Positions 51,839 to 61,034 of a DNA stretch of 64,000 nt are shown here, piece by piece. The stretch lies in NCBI GenBank assembly GCA_946405105.1, contig CAMJFY010000004.1, forward strand, positions 1 to 64,000, read 5' to 3'. The stretch's first letter is position 1; the number at the start of each line of letters is the position of its first letter. The notes beneath the pieces are model-generated. The model did no database searches, was not told the origin of the DNA, and saw only the letters and a list, made by a program, of their open reading frames with translations. The stretch is from an uncultured Caryophanales bacterium (GTDB lineage: Bacteria; Bacillota_I; Bacilli_A; Acholeplasmatales; Anaeroplasmataceae). The position numbers and the translations under genes were made by a program.

Positions 51839-52680
51839 TTAAGCTAGGAGAATATAATTCTATGATAGTTGTTAGAAAATCTGATTTAGGTTATATGCTA
51901 TCAGATGGAAATGAAGAGGTTTTACTTCACTTTTCACAAAGTGAAAAAGAACATAATATAAATGATAAAGTAAATGTATTTATTTATGCTGATAAGAAGG
52001 AAAGACCTACAGCAACTGAAATTAAACCAACAGCAACAATTAACGATGCCGGCTTTGCAAGAGTATGCGATGTTATTCCTAATGTCGGTGTATTTGTTAA
52101 TATCAATACTCCAAAGGATGTATTAGTATCAAAGGATAACCTACCATATGACCAAGAACTATGGCCACAGGTTGATGATTTATTATTTATCAGATTAAAA
52201 ATAAAGAAAGAAACATTAATTGGTAAGCCATTAAATAGATTTGATATTATTTCACTTCATAAGGCTGTTAATTATGAAGAGCAGGAGCATGTTGATGCTC
52301 ATGTATGTAAAATCACTGAATCAGGCATTTCTTTAATAACAAATGACATGATGTATGTATTTGTTCCAGAAACTCAATTAAGAGGCAAATATAGACTTGG
52401 ACAAGAAGTTAATGTTGTAATAACTAAGGCTTTAGAAGAAGAATATTATGGAACATTAAATCAGCATAAGGAATTATTGATGGATACTGATAAAGAAATC
52501 ATATTAGAATATATGAGAAACCATAATAATTCTATGAAGCTTACAGCTAAATCATCTTCTGAAGAAGTATTTAAGGTATTAAAAATGTCTAGAAAAGCAT
52601 TCAAAAGAGCTTATGGTGGTTTATATAAGGAACAAATAATTGATTTTGATGATTATAAAACATTTATAGTAGAGAAATAG
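51835..52680 (+). CDS. S1-like RNA-binding protein, CvfB/YitL family (TTG start)
   Basis: LGEYNSMIVVRKSDLGYMLSDGNEEVLLH; ATINDAGFARVCDVIPNVGVFVNIN; C-terminal winged-helix-like FKVLKMSRKAFKRAYGGLYK. Confidence 0.88.
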   Translation: MIKLGEYNSMIVVRKSDLGYMLSDGNEEVLLHFSQSEKEHNINDKVNVFIYADKKERPTATEIKPTATINDAGFARVCDVIPNVGVFVNINTPKDVLVSKDNLPYDQELWPQVDDLLFIRLKIKKETLIGKPLNRFDIISLHKAVNYEEQEHVDAHVCKITESGISLITNDMMYVFVPETQLRGKYRLGQEVNVVITKALEEEYYGTLNQHKELLMDTDKEIILEYMRNHNNSMKLTAKSSSEEVFKVLKMSRKAFKRAYGGLYKEQIIDFDDYKTFIVEK

Positions 52681-52681
52681 G

Positions 52682-52706
52682 TCCTCAATTTATTGAGGAT
52701 TTTCTT
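52682..52706 (+). terminator. Intrinsic terminator
   Basis: TCCTCAAT-TT-ATTGAGGA plus T-run. Confidence 0.75.
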
Positions 52707-52762
52707 TACAAAATGGTTGAATTATAATTATTTGTATGATAAAATAATCAAGCGTACTAAGT

Positions 52763-52839
52763 GGTCCGGTAGTTCAGTTGGTTAGAATGCCTGCCTGTCA
52801 CGTAGGAGGTCGCGAGTTCGAGTCTCGTCCGGACCGCCA
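52763..52839 (+). tRNA. tRNA-Asp (GTC), CCA encoded
   Basis: GGTCCGG/CCGGACC acceptor stem, anticodon loop CTGTCAC, TTCGAGT T-loop, GCCA 3' end. Confidence 0.97.
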
Positions 52840-52858
52840 TTTTGTATGTATTATATAT

Positions 52859-52935
52859 GCGCTCATAGATCAATTGGATAGATCGTTTGACTACGGATCA
52901 AAAGGTTGCGGGTTCGAGTCCTACTGGGCGCGCCA
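52859..52935 (+). tRNA. tRNA-Arg (ACG), CCA encoded
   Basis: GCGCTCA/TGGGCGC acceptor stem, anticodon loop CTACGGA, GGTTCGAGTCC T-arm, GCCA 3' end. Confidence 0.97.
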
Positions 52936-52947
52936 TTCGATATTATT

Positions 52948-52976
52948 ACACTGATACATTGTATCGGTGTTTTTTA
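52948..52976 (+). terminator. Intrinsic terminator after tRNAs
   Basis: ACACTGATAC-ATT-GTATCGGTGT plus T-run. Confidence 0.78.
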
Positions 52977-53019
52977 TTTTTTTATTTATAGTGTATAATA
53001 AAATAAAGGAAGTGATAAT

Positions 53020-53517
53020 ATGGATGATAATAAAGAATTATTAGAAACAAAAAAAGAAGATCATAAAAAACCATTTATATTCTTATATGTTATTTCAATT
53101 ATCGCTTTTAATATCACATTATTTTATTTCTTTTTACCAGCTATTTATGGACTATTTTCAGTGCTAGTTATATTTATTGCAATAATAATTATTGCAGTTC
53201 CTACAGTCTTCACATTTTTTTTAATAGTATTAGACGATAGGTTTAGACATTGGGTAGGACAGGTATGGTCTACAGCAGATAAAATCGCTAAAATAAACGA
53301 TAAAATACCAATGATAGCTCCATATTTCAATTTTGTTATTTGGCCATCATTGATATTAATGGTATTAGTAGTTACCTTAGGATTTGTTAGAAGATTTAAA
53401 AATAATGGAGGTTATTTATCATTTATTATTACATCTATTATTTTTACAATGATTTTAGTTGGAATAGCAGTAGCTTATTACCTTTATGGTCAAACATTAG
53501 GCTTAACAAAAGCATAA
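53020..53517 (+). CDS. Hypothetical membrane protein
   Basis: ORF with SD GGAAGTG; about four hydrophobic segments. Confidence 0.68.
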   Translation: MDDNKELLETKKEDHKKPFIFLYVISIIAFNITLFYFFLPAIYGLFSVLVIFIAIIIIAVPTVFTFFLIVLDDRFRHWVGQVWSTADKIAKINDKIPMIAPYFNFVIWPSLILMVLVVTLGFVRRFKNNGGYLSFIITSIIFTMILVGIAVAYYLYGQTLGLTKA

Positions 53518-53518
53518 A

Positions 53519-53546
53519 AAAAGAGGCTTTCTTAAGCCTCTTTATT
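53519..53546. terminator. Bidirectional terminator
   Basis: AAAGAGGCTT-TCTT-AAGCCTCTTT. Confidence 0.8.
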
Positions 53547-54122
53547 TTTGAAATAAACCTCATCAACTACCTTTAAATAATTTAGTCTTGGAAGATATCC
53601 TTCCTTAATTAAATAGCATTCATTTTGTAATGCTTCATAAGGTATTGATTTTCTTTCATCATTTTTATAGGCAGCCTCCCAATATCTATTTGCTACCTCA
53701 AATGGAACTAAATAATATTCATTAAATTTATTCCAAGATATAATTAAAAATCCAATTCCACCATGCTTAATAATATTTTTTAAATGCTCCATCTGATGTG
53801 GATGAATATTTGCTAGAGGAAATGCTGTTTTATTATGATTTTCTTTTGCTTCAAAATCGATATATTTTCCTTTATAAATACCATTATAGTCAGTAGTAGA
53901 TGGTGTTTTATAATAAGCCTCTGTAATAACTGCTTTACTACGCATAGGGTAGTCAACCTTAACAATTTGAACAGGTGTAGGCTTCTTATGAATTACAGCA
54001 ATATTATTATTTAAATAGTATTCATTTGAATCATTTATCATTGTTTCTAAATCCATACCTAAATTAGCTTTATTAGCTTCTTTATGTACGGGCTTTTTTT
54101 TAGTTGGATAATTAATTGCCAT
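53532..54122 (-). CDS. recU: Holliday junction resolvase RecU
   Basis: NLGMDLETMINDSNEYY; KGKYIDFEAKENHNKTAFPLANIHPHQMEHL. Confidence 0.92.
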   Translation of the reverse strand: MAINYPTKKKPVHKEANKANLGMDLETMINDSNEYYLNNNIAVIHKKPTPVQIVKVDYPMRSKAVITEAYYKTPSTTDYNGIYKGKYIDFEAKENHNKTAFPLANIHPHQMEHLKNIIKHGGIGFLIISWNKFNEYYLVPFEVANRYWEAAYKNDERKSIPYEALQNECYLIKEGYLPRLNYLKVVDEVYFKNKEA

Positions 54123-54165
54123 TAGAGTATCACCATATATAATTTTATCATAAAAAAATTAAAAA

Positions 54166-54181
54166 TAGTAAACGTTTTTAA
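54166..54181 (+). promoter_or_regulatory. Candidate cre-like site upstream of CBM20-like gene
   Basis: TAGTAAACGTTTTTAA, 13/16 match to WTGAAARCGYTTTCWW. Confidence 0.25.
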
Positions 54182-54235
54182 TATACAATATTTGAAAATT
54201 GTAATATACTATACATTGTATAGGAGGATAGTTAT

Positions 54236-54544
54236 ATGGCAAATACAAAGGTTTCAATTAAAGTAGTTTCAAAGGCATCTAAATTATATATCGTAGGTTC
54301 TACAAAGAACTTAGGTGAATGGGATGCTAAGAAGGCAGTAGAACTTGAATACTGCGATAAGTGTGGTGCATTTTTTACTGATAAGCTTTTACCAGCTGGT
54401 GAGGTTGTTGAATTCAAGGTTTTAACAGCTAAGAACTGGGCTAATGTTGAAAAGGGTGCATTTGGTGAGGAAGTAGCTAACCATTCATTCGTTGCAACAA
54501 AGGGCTTAGAAGTTGTAGTAGAAGTAAATAATTTTGCAAAGTAA
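54236..54544 (+). CDS. Stand-alone CBM20-like (starch/glycogen-binding) domain protein
   Basis: SKLYIVGSTKNLGEWDAKKAVELEY resembles the CBM20 N-terminal signature; 102 aa, no signal peptide; SD TAGGAGGA. Confidence 0.75.
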   Translation: MANTKVSIKVVSKASKLYIVGSTKNLGEWDAKKAVELEYCDKCGAFFTDKLLPAGEVVEFKVLTAKNWANVEKGAFGEEVANHSFVATKGLEVVVEVNNFAK

Positions 54545-54567
54545 AAATCATTTACAAATAATGAATT

Positions 54568-54606
54568 TACTGCTGGGAATATAATTCCTGGCAGTATTTT
54601 TTTTGA
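54568..54606 (+). terminator. Intrinsic terminator
   Basis: ACTGCTGGGAAT-ATA-ATTCCTGGCAGT plus T-run. Confidence 0.75.
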
Positions 54607-54749
54607 AATATAATTATTAATAGATAATTATTTCTTGCTTTTTATTGTTTTTGCCTAAGAAATATTGTATAATTATCCTAGATTTAAATGTGTCGATTTT
54701 AATCTTAATCTGAAAGGAGGTCGGCTTCTGGCTTTTATGTCAGCGTATT

Positions 54750-56471
54750 ATGGCTAAAATTAATTTTTTTGCGTTAGGTGGAGTCCAAGAAAATGGTAAA
54801 AATCTTTATGTTGTTGACATAAATGATAGATTCTATATTCTAGATTGCGGCTTAAAATATCCAACATCAGAGCTATATGGCGTAGATGTAATAATTAACG
54901 ATCTAACATACTTAGAGGAAAATATTGATAAGGTTGAAGGTATCTTTTTATCTCATGCCCATGACGATCATATTGGCGGTGTATCTCATCTTATCAAAAA
55001 TCATGATATAAAAGTTTATGGATCAAGATTTACTCTAGCAGTTTTAAGAGAAAAGCTAGCAGAGGATGAAGTTGTTCCAAAGGAAGAGCTTCTAATTACA
55101 ATTACACCAAGAGGTGCATTATCTTTTGATAATGATAGAGTAAGCATTAGATTCTTTGAGGTTGCACATAATATACCTGAATCTTATGGTATTGCTATTA
55201 AAACAGAGGATGGCTACTTAATTTATACAAGTAATTATAACTTTGATCAAAATTCTAAAATTGATTATTCACATATGTTTAGAAGCCTTGCAGTATTCTC
55301 TAAAGAAGGAGTACTAGCTCTATTTACTGAATCACTTGGTGCTAACAATGAACAATCTAGAGGTACAATCCTAGAGTTTAAATTAAGAATTACAAATCTA
55401 TTTAATCAAACAAAGAAAAGAATTATTTTCTCTTTATTCTCAAGTGATATTTTAAGAATTCAACAGATTTGTAATATCGCAATAGAGCATGGTAAAAAGA
55501 TAGCTATTATTGGTAGAAAAACTCAAAAGATTGTTAATCAAGCAATCAATTTAGGTTATTTAACAATCCCTGATGAAAGCTTCGCAAATTTAAGATATAT
55601 AGATGAAAATAACAAGAATAACGATGATAATCTAGTTATCCTAGTTACAGGTGAAAGACATGAGCCTTATTTCATGTTACAAAGAATGGCTCGTGGTGTT
55701 GATAGATTAATTAAGATGGAGCCTGATGATACAATTGTTATTTTAACTAATCCATATTTAGGAACAGAAAAGATGGCATCAAGAACATTAGATATCATTT
55801 ATCATGTGACATCTAATGTTAAAACATTTAACCAAAGCTTATTACCAGAGCCTAATGCCAATAGAGAAGAAATAAAGGAAATGATTAATATTTTAAAGCC
55901 AAAATATATCATTCCAATTATTGGAGAATATAGACATCAGTATGCACTTCGTATTGTCGCAAACTGTATTGGATATGGTGATGATAAGGTATTAATTATT
56001 GATAATGGTGACATTATTACCTTTGAAAAAGGTAAATATGTTGGTATAACTGGTGATGTTCCATGTGCTGAGGTTTTAATTGATGGTAAAGCATTCAAGG
56101 ATGTTGGAGATGTAGTAATGAGAGACCGCGAGCTATTAGCTGACGATGGTGTTATTCTAGTATCTGCCAATATTAACCCAAGAACAAAGACTATTATTAT
56201 TGGACCTGAAATTGTTACAAAGGGATTTAGCTATACAGTTGATAATGATGAAATAAACAATAAGATTAAACAAACATTTTATCTTGTTTCATCAAAATAT
56301 TTAATTTCTAAATTCATTAACTGGAGTGAATTTAAAACAGCATTAAAAAATGAAATTTCTCATTTAATCTATAAAGAAATGAAGAGAAGTCCAATCATTA
56401 TACCTGTATTAATTTCAACAGATGTTGATGCGTTAAGAAAAAATAGTGCTGTAACAACAAAAGAGGAATAG
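54750..56471 (+). CDS. rnj: Ribonuclease J
   Basis: FFALGGVQENGKNLYVVDINDRFYILDCGLKYP; HAHDDHIGG metallo-beta-lactamase motif. Confidence 0.93.
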   Translation: MAKINFFALGGVQENGKNLYVVDINDRFYILDCGLKYPTSELYGVDVIINDLTYLEENIDKVEGIFLSHAHDDHIGGVSHLIKNHDIKVYGSRFTLAVLREKLAEDEVVPKEELLITITPRGALSFDNDRVSIRFFEVAHNIPESYGIAIKTEDGYLIYTSNYNFDQNSKIDYSHMFRSLAVFSKEGVLALFTESLGANNEQSRGTILEFKLRITNLFNQTKKRIIFSLFSSDILRIQQICNIAIEHGKKIAIIGRKTQKIVNQAINLGYLTIPDESFANLRYIDENNKNNDDNLVILVTGERHEPYFMLQRMARGVDRLIKMEPDDTIVILTNPYLGTEKMASRTLDIIYHVTSNVKTFNQSLLPEPNANREEIKEMINILKPKYIIPIIGEYRHQYALRIVANCIGYGDDKVLIIDNGDIITFEKGKYVGITGDVPCAEVLIDGKAFKDVGDVVMRDRELLADDGVILVSANINPRTKTIIIGPEIVTKGFSYTVDNDEINNKIKQTFYLVSSKYLISKFINWSEFKTALKNEISHLIYKEMKRSPIIIPVLISTDVDALRKNSAVTTKEE

Positions 56472-56493
56472 CTGCTTGCTATTCCTCTTTTAG
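56460..56493. terminator. Bidirectional terminator
   Basis: AAAGAGGAATAGC-TGCTT-GCTATTCCTCTTT. Confidence 0.8.
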
Positions 56494-57690
56494 TTCATTC
56501 ATAAACTTTATTATTGCTCTTTCATAAGAGCCGGTATCCTTTGGATTGTAATATTTTTTATCTATTAATTCATCTGGTAAATATTGTTGTTTAACATATC
56601 CTTTAGGATAATCATGAGGATATTTATATTCATATTTACCACTTTTTAATTCTTTATTTAAAATATGTGGTGGGATTTGCATTGATACTAAATCATCTAA
56701 ATCAGCTATTGCAGCGTCAATTCCTAAATATGTTGAATTAGATTTAGGAGAAGTAGCTAAATCTACTATTGCATACGCAAGTGGAAGCCTTGCCTCAGGA
56801 AGACCTAAAGAAAGAGCTGCCTGACATGCTGCATAAACTCTAGGACCAACATTTGGGTTTCCAAGACCAATATCTTCATATGCACTACATAGTAATCTTC
56901 TTGTGATAAATTCTAAATCCTCAGTTTTTAATAATCTAGCTAAATAATGAAGTGCAGCGTCAGGATCTGAGCCTCTAATTGATTTAATCATTGCGCTTGC
57001 AACATCATAATAATTTTCGCCTTTTTCATCAATTAAAAAGGCTTTTTTTCCGACTAATGCTTTAACATTTTCTAGATTTAAATCCTCTTTATCAAGCATA
57101 TTTGCTATCTCTAGCATATTTAGAGCTGTTCTAATTTCAGCAGATGATGCAACAGCGATATATTCTAATATATCATCTGTCATTTCCTTCATGTTTTCTT
57201 TTTTTATTACTCTTTTAAGAAGAATTATAATGTCTTCTTTTTTTATTTCATTCATTCTATATATATGACAACGGCTTCTGATAGCTGGATTAATAGAACG
57301 ATATGGATTTTCAGTAGTAAGTCCAATAATAGTTAATGCCCCTGTTTCAATGAATGGAAGAAGAAAATCTTGAGTATCCTTTTTCATTCTATGAATCTCA
57401 TCAATGATACAAATAGTTGTTTCATGATATTTAGTAGCATCAGCGATTTCCTTTAGCTTAGCCTTTGAATCGCATGAAGCATTAAAATTATAGCTTGTTA
57501 ATGAATATTTTTGTTCAATTATAGATGCGATAGATGTTTTTCCACATCCTGCAGGGCCATATAAAATCATAGAAAACAATGAATCATTGTCAAGCATCTT
57601 AGTAATAACACCCTTTGGGCCTACTAAATGATCCTGTCCAACAATATCTGAAAATTCTATTGGTCTTATACGATAAGCTAATGGTTTCAT
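56479..57690 (-). CDS. rarA: Replication-associated recombination protein A (RarA/MgsA) AAA+ ATPase
   Basis: YGPAGCGKTSIASII; IDEIHRMKKDTQDFLLPFIETG; TTENPYRSINPAIRSR. Confidence 0.93.
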   Translation of the reverse strand: MKPLAYRIRPIEFSDIVGQDHLVGPKGVITKMLDNDSLFSMILYGPAGCGKTSIASIIEQKYSLTSYNFNASCDSKAKLKEIADATKYHETTICIIDEIHRMKKDTQDFLLPFIETGALTIIGLTTENPYRSINPAIRSRCHIYRMNEIKKEDIIILLKRVIKKENMKEMTDDILEYIAVASSAEIRTALNMLEIANMLDKEDLNLENVKALVGKKAFLIDEKGENYYDVASAMIKSIRGSDPDAALHYLARLLKTEDLEFITRRLLCSAYEDIGLGNPNVGPRVYAACQAALSLGLPEARLPLAYAIVDLATSPKSNSTYLGIDAAIADLDDLVSMQIPPHILNKELKSGKYEYKYPHDYPKGYVKQQYLPDELIDKKYYNPKDTGSYERAIIKFMNELKEE

Positions 57691-57836
57691 ATATTTCTTA
57701 CCTCTTTAGAATAATTTTATCATAGTTTAGGGCTAATTGTTATAGATTTTATCTATAAAAGTAAAGATTTATATATTTATATGCCAATTTTTGTGTTATA
57801 ATTCTTATATATGTATTTTTAAGGAGACTAACTATT

Positions 57837-58358
57837 ATGAGACTAAAGGATTATATAGCAACAGTACCTGATTTTCCAAAGAAGGGAATAATGTTTAGAG
57901 ATATTACACCATTACTTCAAGATGGTATTGCATTTAGTGCAGTAATTGATACTTTTGCAGGACATGCAAAGAAGCTAGGAGCTACTGTAATAGTAGGACC
58001 TGAGGCTAGAGGATTTATATTTGGAGCTCCTGTAGCTGCAAAGCTTCATTTAGGATTGGTTCCAGTTAGAAAGCCAGGTAAGCTTCCAAGAGAATGTTAT
58101 TCACAAGATTATGATTTGGAATATGGTAAGAATACACTTTGTATTCATAAAGATGCTATTAAGCCAGGAGATAAGGTATTCATTTTAGATGACCTTCTAG
58201 CAACTGGTGGTACAGCACTTGCTACATGCAAGCTAATAGAAAAGGCTGGCGGAGAAGTTGTTGGATTAGGCTTCGTAATAGATTTAGTTGATTTAGGTGG
58301 AAAAAAGCTATTAAAGGATTATAACGTTATTACTCTTAGTGAGTTTGAAGGAGAATAG
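57837..58358 (+). CDS. apt: Adenine phosphoribosyltransferase
   Basis: FPKKGIMFRDITPLLQDG; PEARGFIFGAPVAAKL; FILDDLLATGGTA. Confidence 0.97.
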   Translation: MRLKDYIATVPDFPKKGIMFRDITPLLQDGIAFSAVIDTFAGHAKKLGATVIVGPEARGFIFGAPVAAKLHLGLVPVRKPGKLPRECYSQDYDLEYGKNTLCIHKDAIKPGDKVFILDDLLATGGTALATCKLIEKAGGEVVGLGFVIDLVDLGGKKLLKDYNVITLSEFEGE

Positions 58359-58394
58359 CTTTTAAGTAGTAGTAGTAGAAAGGAAGTGACTATT

Positions 58395-60581
58395 ATGGAA
58401 TATAAAAAATATGAAGATTTAATGTTTCTAGTAAATGGATATATTCATCATGAGCCATCATTAGAAATGATAAAAAGAGCATATGACAGAGCATTTGAAT
58501 TGCATAATGGTCAATTTAGAAAGAGTGGAGAGCCATATATTATCCATCCACTTAATGTTGCGTGTATTTTAGCAGAATTACATGTTGGACCAGATACAAT
58601 TTGTGCTGGTTTATTACATGATGTTGTAGAAGACACTTCAATATCAAAAGAAGAATTAGAAAAAGAATTCACACCTGATATTGCTGAAATTGTAGATGGT
58701 GTTACAAAGATTAGTAATTTAACATTTGTATCACTAGAAGAAAAACAGGTTGAAAACCATCAAAAGATGCTACTTGCGATGGGAAGAGATATTAGAGTTA
58801 TCGTTGTTAAGCTTGCAGATAGATTACATAACATAAGAACTCTTAATTATATGCCTGCTGAAAAGAGAGAAAGAATTGCTAAGGAAACATTAGAAATTTA
58901 TGCACCATTAGCTCACAAGCTAGGTATGTTCCGTATCAAGGCAGAGCTAGAGGATACAGCTTTAAAATATGTTGATCCACAAGCATATAATAAAATTGCT
59001 GGCTTAATTAGAAATGATAATTCAGCTAGAATGAGTAATGTTGATCATACTATTAATGAAATAACAAGAATATTAGATGAACAGCATGTTACTGATTATA
59101 AGATTAAAGGTAGAATTAAAAATATTTATAGTATTTATAAGAAAATGGTTAACCAACAAAAAGACTTTGAAGATATCTATGATATTTTAGCTATAAGAGT
59201 AATCGTAAATACAATTGGAGAATGTTACCATGTATTAGGCTTAATCCATGCCCATTACACTCCAATTCCAAAAAGATTTAAAGATTATATTGCAGTACCT
59301 AAGCCTAATATGTATCAATCACTACATACAACAGTAATCAGTGATGATGGATTTACATTTGAGGTCCAAATTAGAACTAAAGAAATGGATGCCGTAGCTG
59401 AACTCGGAGTTGCTGCTCACTGGGCATATAAAGAAGGCGTTGAATACTCAAAAGAAAAGCAGCAATTTGAAATTGCTCAAAAGCTTAAGTGGTATAGCGA
59501 CCTATTAAAATTTACTGAAGAAGATAAAACTGAAGATGCTAAGAATTATGTAGACGCAGTTAAGGATGATATCTTAAGTACAAATGTATATGTATATACA
59601 CCTACAGGAGAGGTAGTTGACCTACCTGTTGGAGCAACACCAATAGATTTCGCATATAAGATTCATACTAACATTGGTAATAAGACAGTTGGTGCTATTG
59701 TTAATAACCGTATAGTACCTCTAGATTATGAGCTTAAAAATGGAGATATTATTTCAATTAAAACAAATAAGAATTCATTTGGCCCATCTGAAAACTGGCT
59801 TAAGATTGCTAAAACAAGCCATGCTAAGCATAAGATTAAGAGCTTCTTAAATAAACAAAATAGAGATATCTTATTAGCACATGGAAAGGAAATGATTGAA
59901 GAAGAATTCCACGCTGCTAAGATATTAGAATATAACATTACAGAGGAATTTGCTAAAAATAATTTTGCTAAGAATAACATCAATTCATTAGATGATCTAT
60001 ACTTAGAAGTAGCTAAAGCAAATTTATCTCCAAAAACTGTTTTAACAAAATATGTTGGCTTAATCTCTGGTGATAAAACTCAAGAGATGCAGCTTAACCG
60101 TCAAATTGAAAGAAACCAAAAAATATTATCTTCTAGCAATGAAACAGGTGTAATAGTAGAAGGATTAACAAATCCATTAATCAAGCTAGGATCATGCTGT
60201 AACCCAATTCCTGGAGATACAATTATTGGTTATGTAACAAAGGGTAATGGTATAGTTGTTCACCACATTGGATGTAAAAACTGTAAAACATTCCAAATGG
60301 AAAGAATATTACCACTTGATTGGGCACTTAACCCAGATCGTAAATACCCATGCTCAATTAAGATTGACGCATCATCTAATATTAATTTATTAGTTGATAT
60401 TATGAACACTGTTTCAGCAAGTAATATGTCAATCCTATCAATTAATGCGACAACTAATAAGGATTTAGAAACAACTGTAAAGCTTAAGGTTATGACTAAG
60501 AGCTTAAATGAACTAGAAAAAATGATTATTAGTCTAAAAAAGATTAAATATATTTATAACATTGAAAGAGATAATCTATGA
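58395..60581 (+). CDS. Bifunctional (p)ppGpp synthetase/hydrolase RelA/SpoT family
   Basis: HD hydrolase LLHDVVEDT; synthetase YDILAIRVIV..PNMYQSLHT; TGS and ACT domains. Confidence 0.96.
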   Translation: MEYKKYEDLMFLVNGYIHHEPSLEMIKRAYDRAFELHNGQFRKSGEPYIIHPLNVACILAELHVGPDTICAGLLHDVVEDTSISKEELEKEFTPDIAEIVDGVTKISNLTFVSLEEKQVENHQKMLLAMGRDIRVIVVKLADRLHNIRTLNYMPAEKRERIAKETLEIYAPLAHKLGMFRIKAELEDTALKYVDPQAYNKIAGLIRNDNSARMSNVDHTINEITRILDEQHVTDYKIKGRIKNIYSIYKKMVNQQKDFEDIYDILAIRVIVNTIGECYHVLGLIHAHYTPIPKRFKDYIAVPKPNMYQSLHTTVISDDGFTFEVQIRTKEMDAVAELGVAAHWAYKEGVEYSKEKQQFEIAQKLKWYSDLLKFTEEDKTEDAKNYVDAVKDDILSTNVYVYTPTGEVVDLPVGATPIDFAYKIHTNIGNKTVGAIVNNRIVPLDYELKNGDIISIKTNKNSFGPSENWLKIAKTSHAKHKIKSFLNKQNRDILLAHGKEMIEEEFHAAKILEYNITEEFAKNNFAKNNINSLDDLYLEVAKANLSPKTVLTKYVGLISGDKTQEMQLNRQIERNQKILSSSNETGVIVEGLTNPLIKLGSCCNPIPGDTIIGYVTKGNGIVVHHIGCKNCKTFQMERILPLDWALNPDRKYPCSIKIDASSNINLLVDIMNTVSASNMSILSINATTNKDLETTVKLKVMTKSLNELEKMIISLKKIKYIYNIERDNL

Positions 60582-61024
60582 GAATAGTTGTTCAAAGAGT
60601 AAAAGAAGCATCATGTAGTGTCGATAATAATATTACTGGTGAGATTGAAAAAGGATTTTTAATCTTTATCGGTTTTAAAAATGATGATACTAATGATGAT
60701 ATGCAAAAATGTCTTAGGAAGGTTGTTGGCTTAAGAATTTTTGAGGATGAGAATGGTAAAATGAATAAATCATTACATGATGTAGATGGAAAGATATTAG
60801 CAATATCTCAATTTACATTATATGCAGATGTAAAGCATGGTAATAGACCATCATTTACAGAGGCAATGCAATTTGATAAGGCATCTATTATGTATGATGA
60901 ATTTGTTTCAATGCTAAGAAAAGAAGGAATTAATGTAGAGGTAGGCATCTTTGGTGCTGATATGAAGATTAGTTTAATTAACGATGGGCCTGTAACAATA
61001 TTAATTGATTCTACAAGCCTATAG
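60578..61024 (+). CDS. dtd: D-aminoacyl-tRNA deacylase
   Basis: MRIVVQRVKEASCSVD; SQFTLYADVKHGNRPSF; NDGPVTILIDS. Confidence 0.96.
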   Translation: MRIVVQRVKEASCSVDNNITGEIEKGFLIFIGFKNDDTNDDMQKCLRKVVGLRIFEDENGKMNKSLHDVDGKILAISQFTLYADVKHGNRPSFTEAMQFDKASIMYDEFVSMLRKEGINVEVGIFGADMKISLINDGPVTILIDSTSL

Positions 61025-61034
61025 GGAGGATTTT

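Noticed and set aside
58362-58380. AGT trinucleotide run before relA (TAGTAGTAGTAG)
   Set aside because: Only about four units; no evidence of functional or variable microsatellite.
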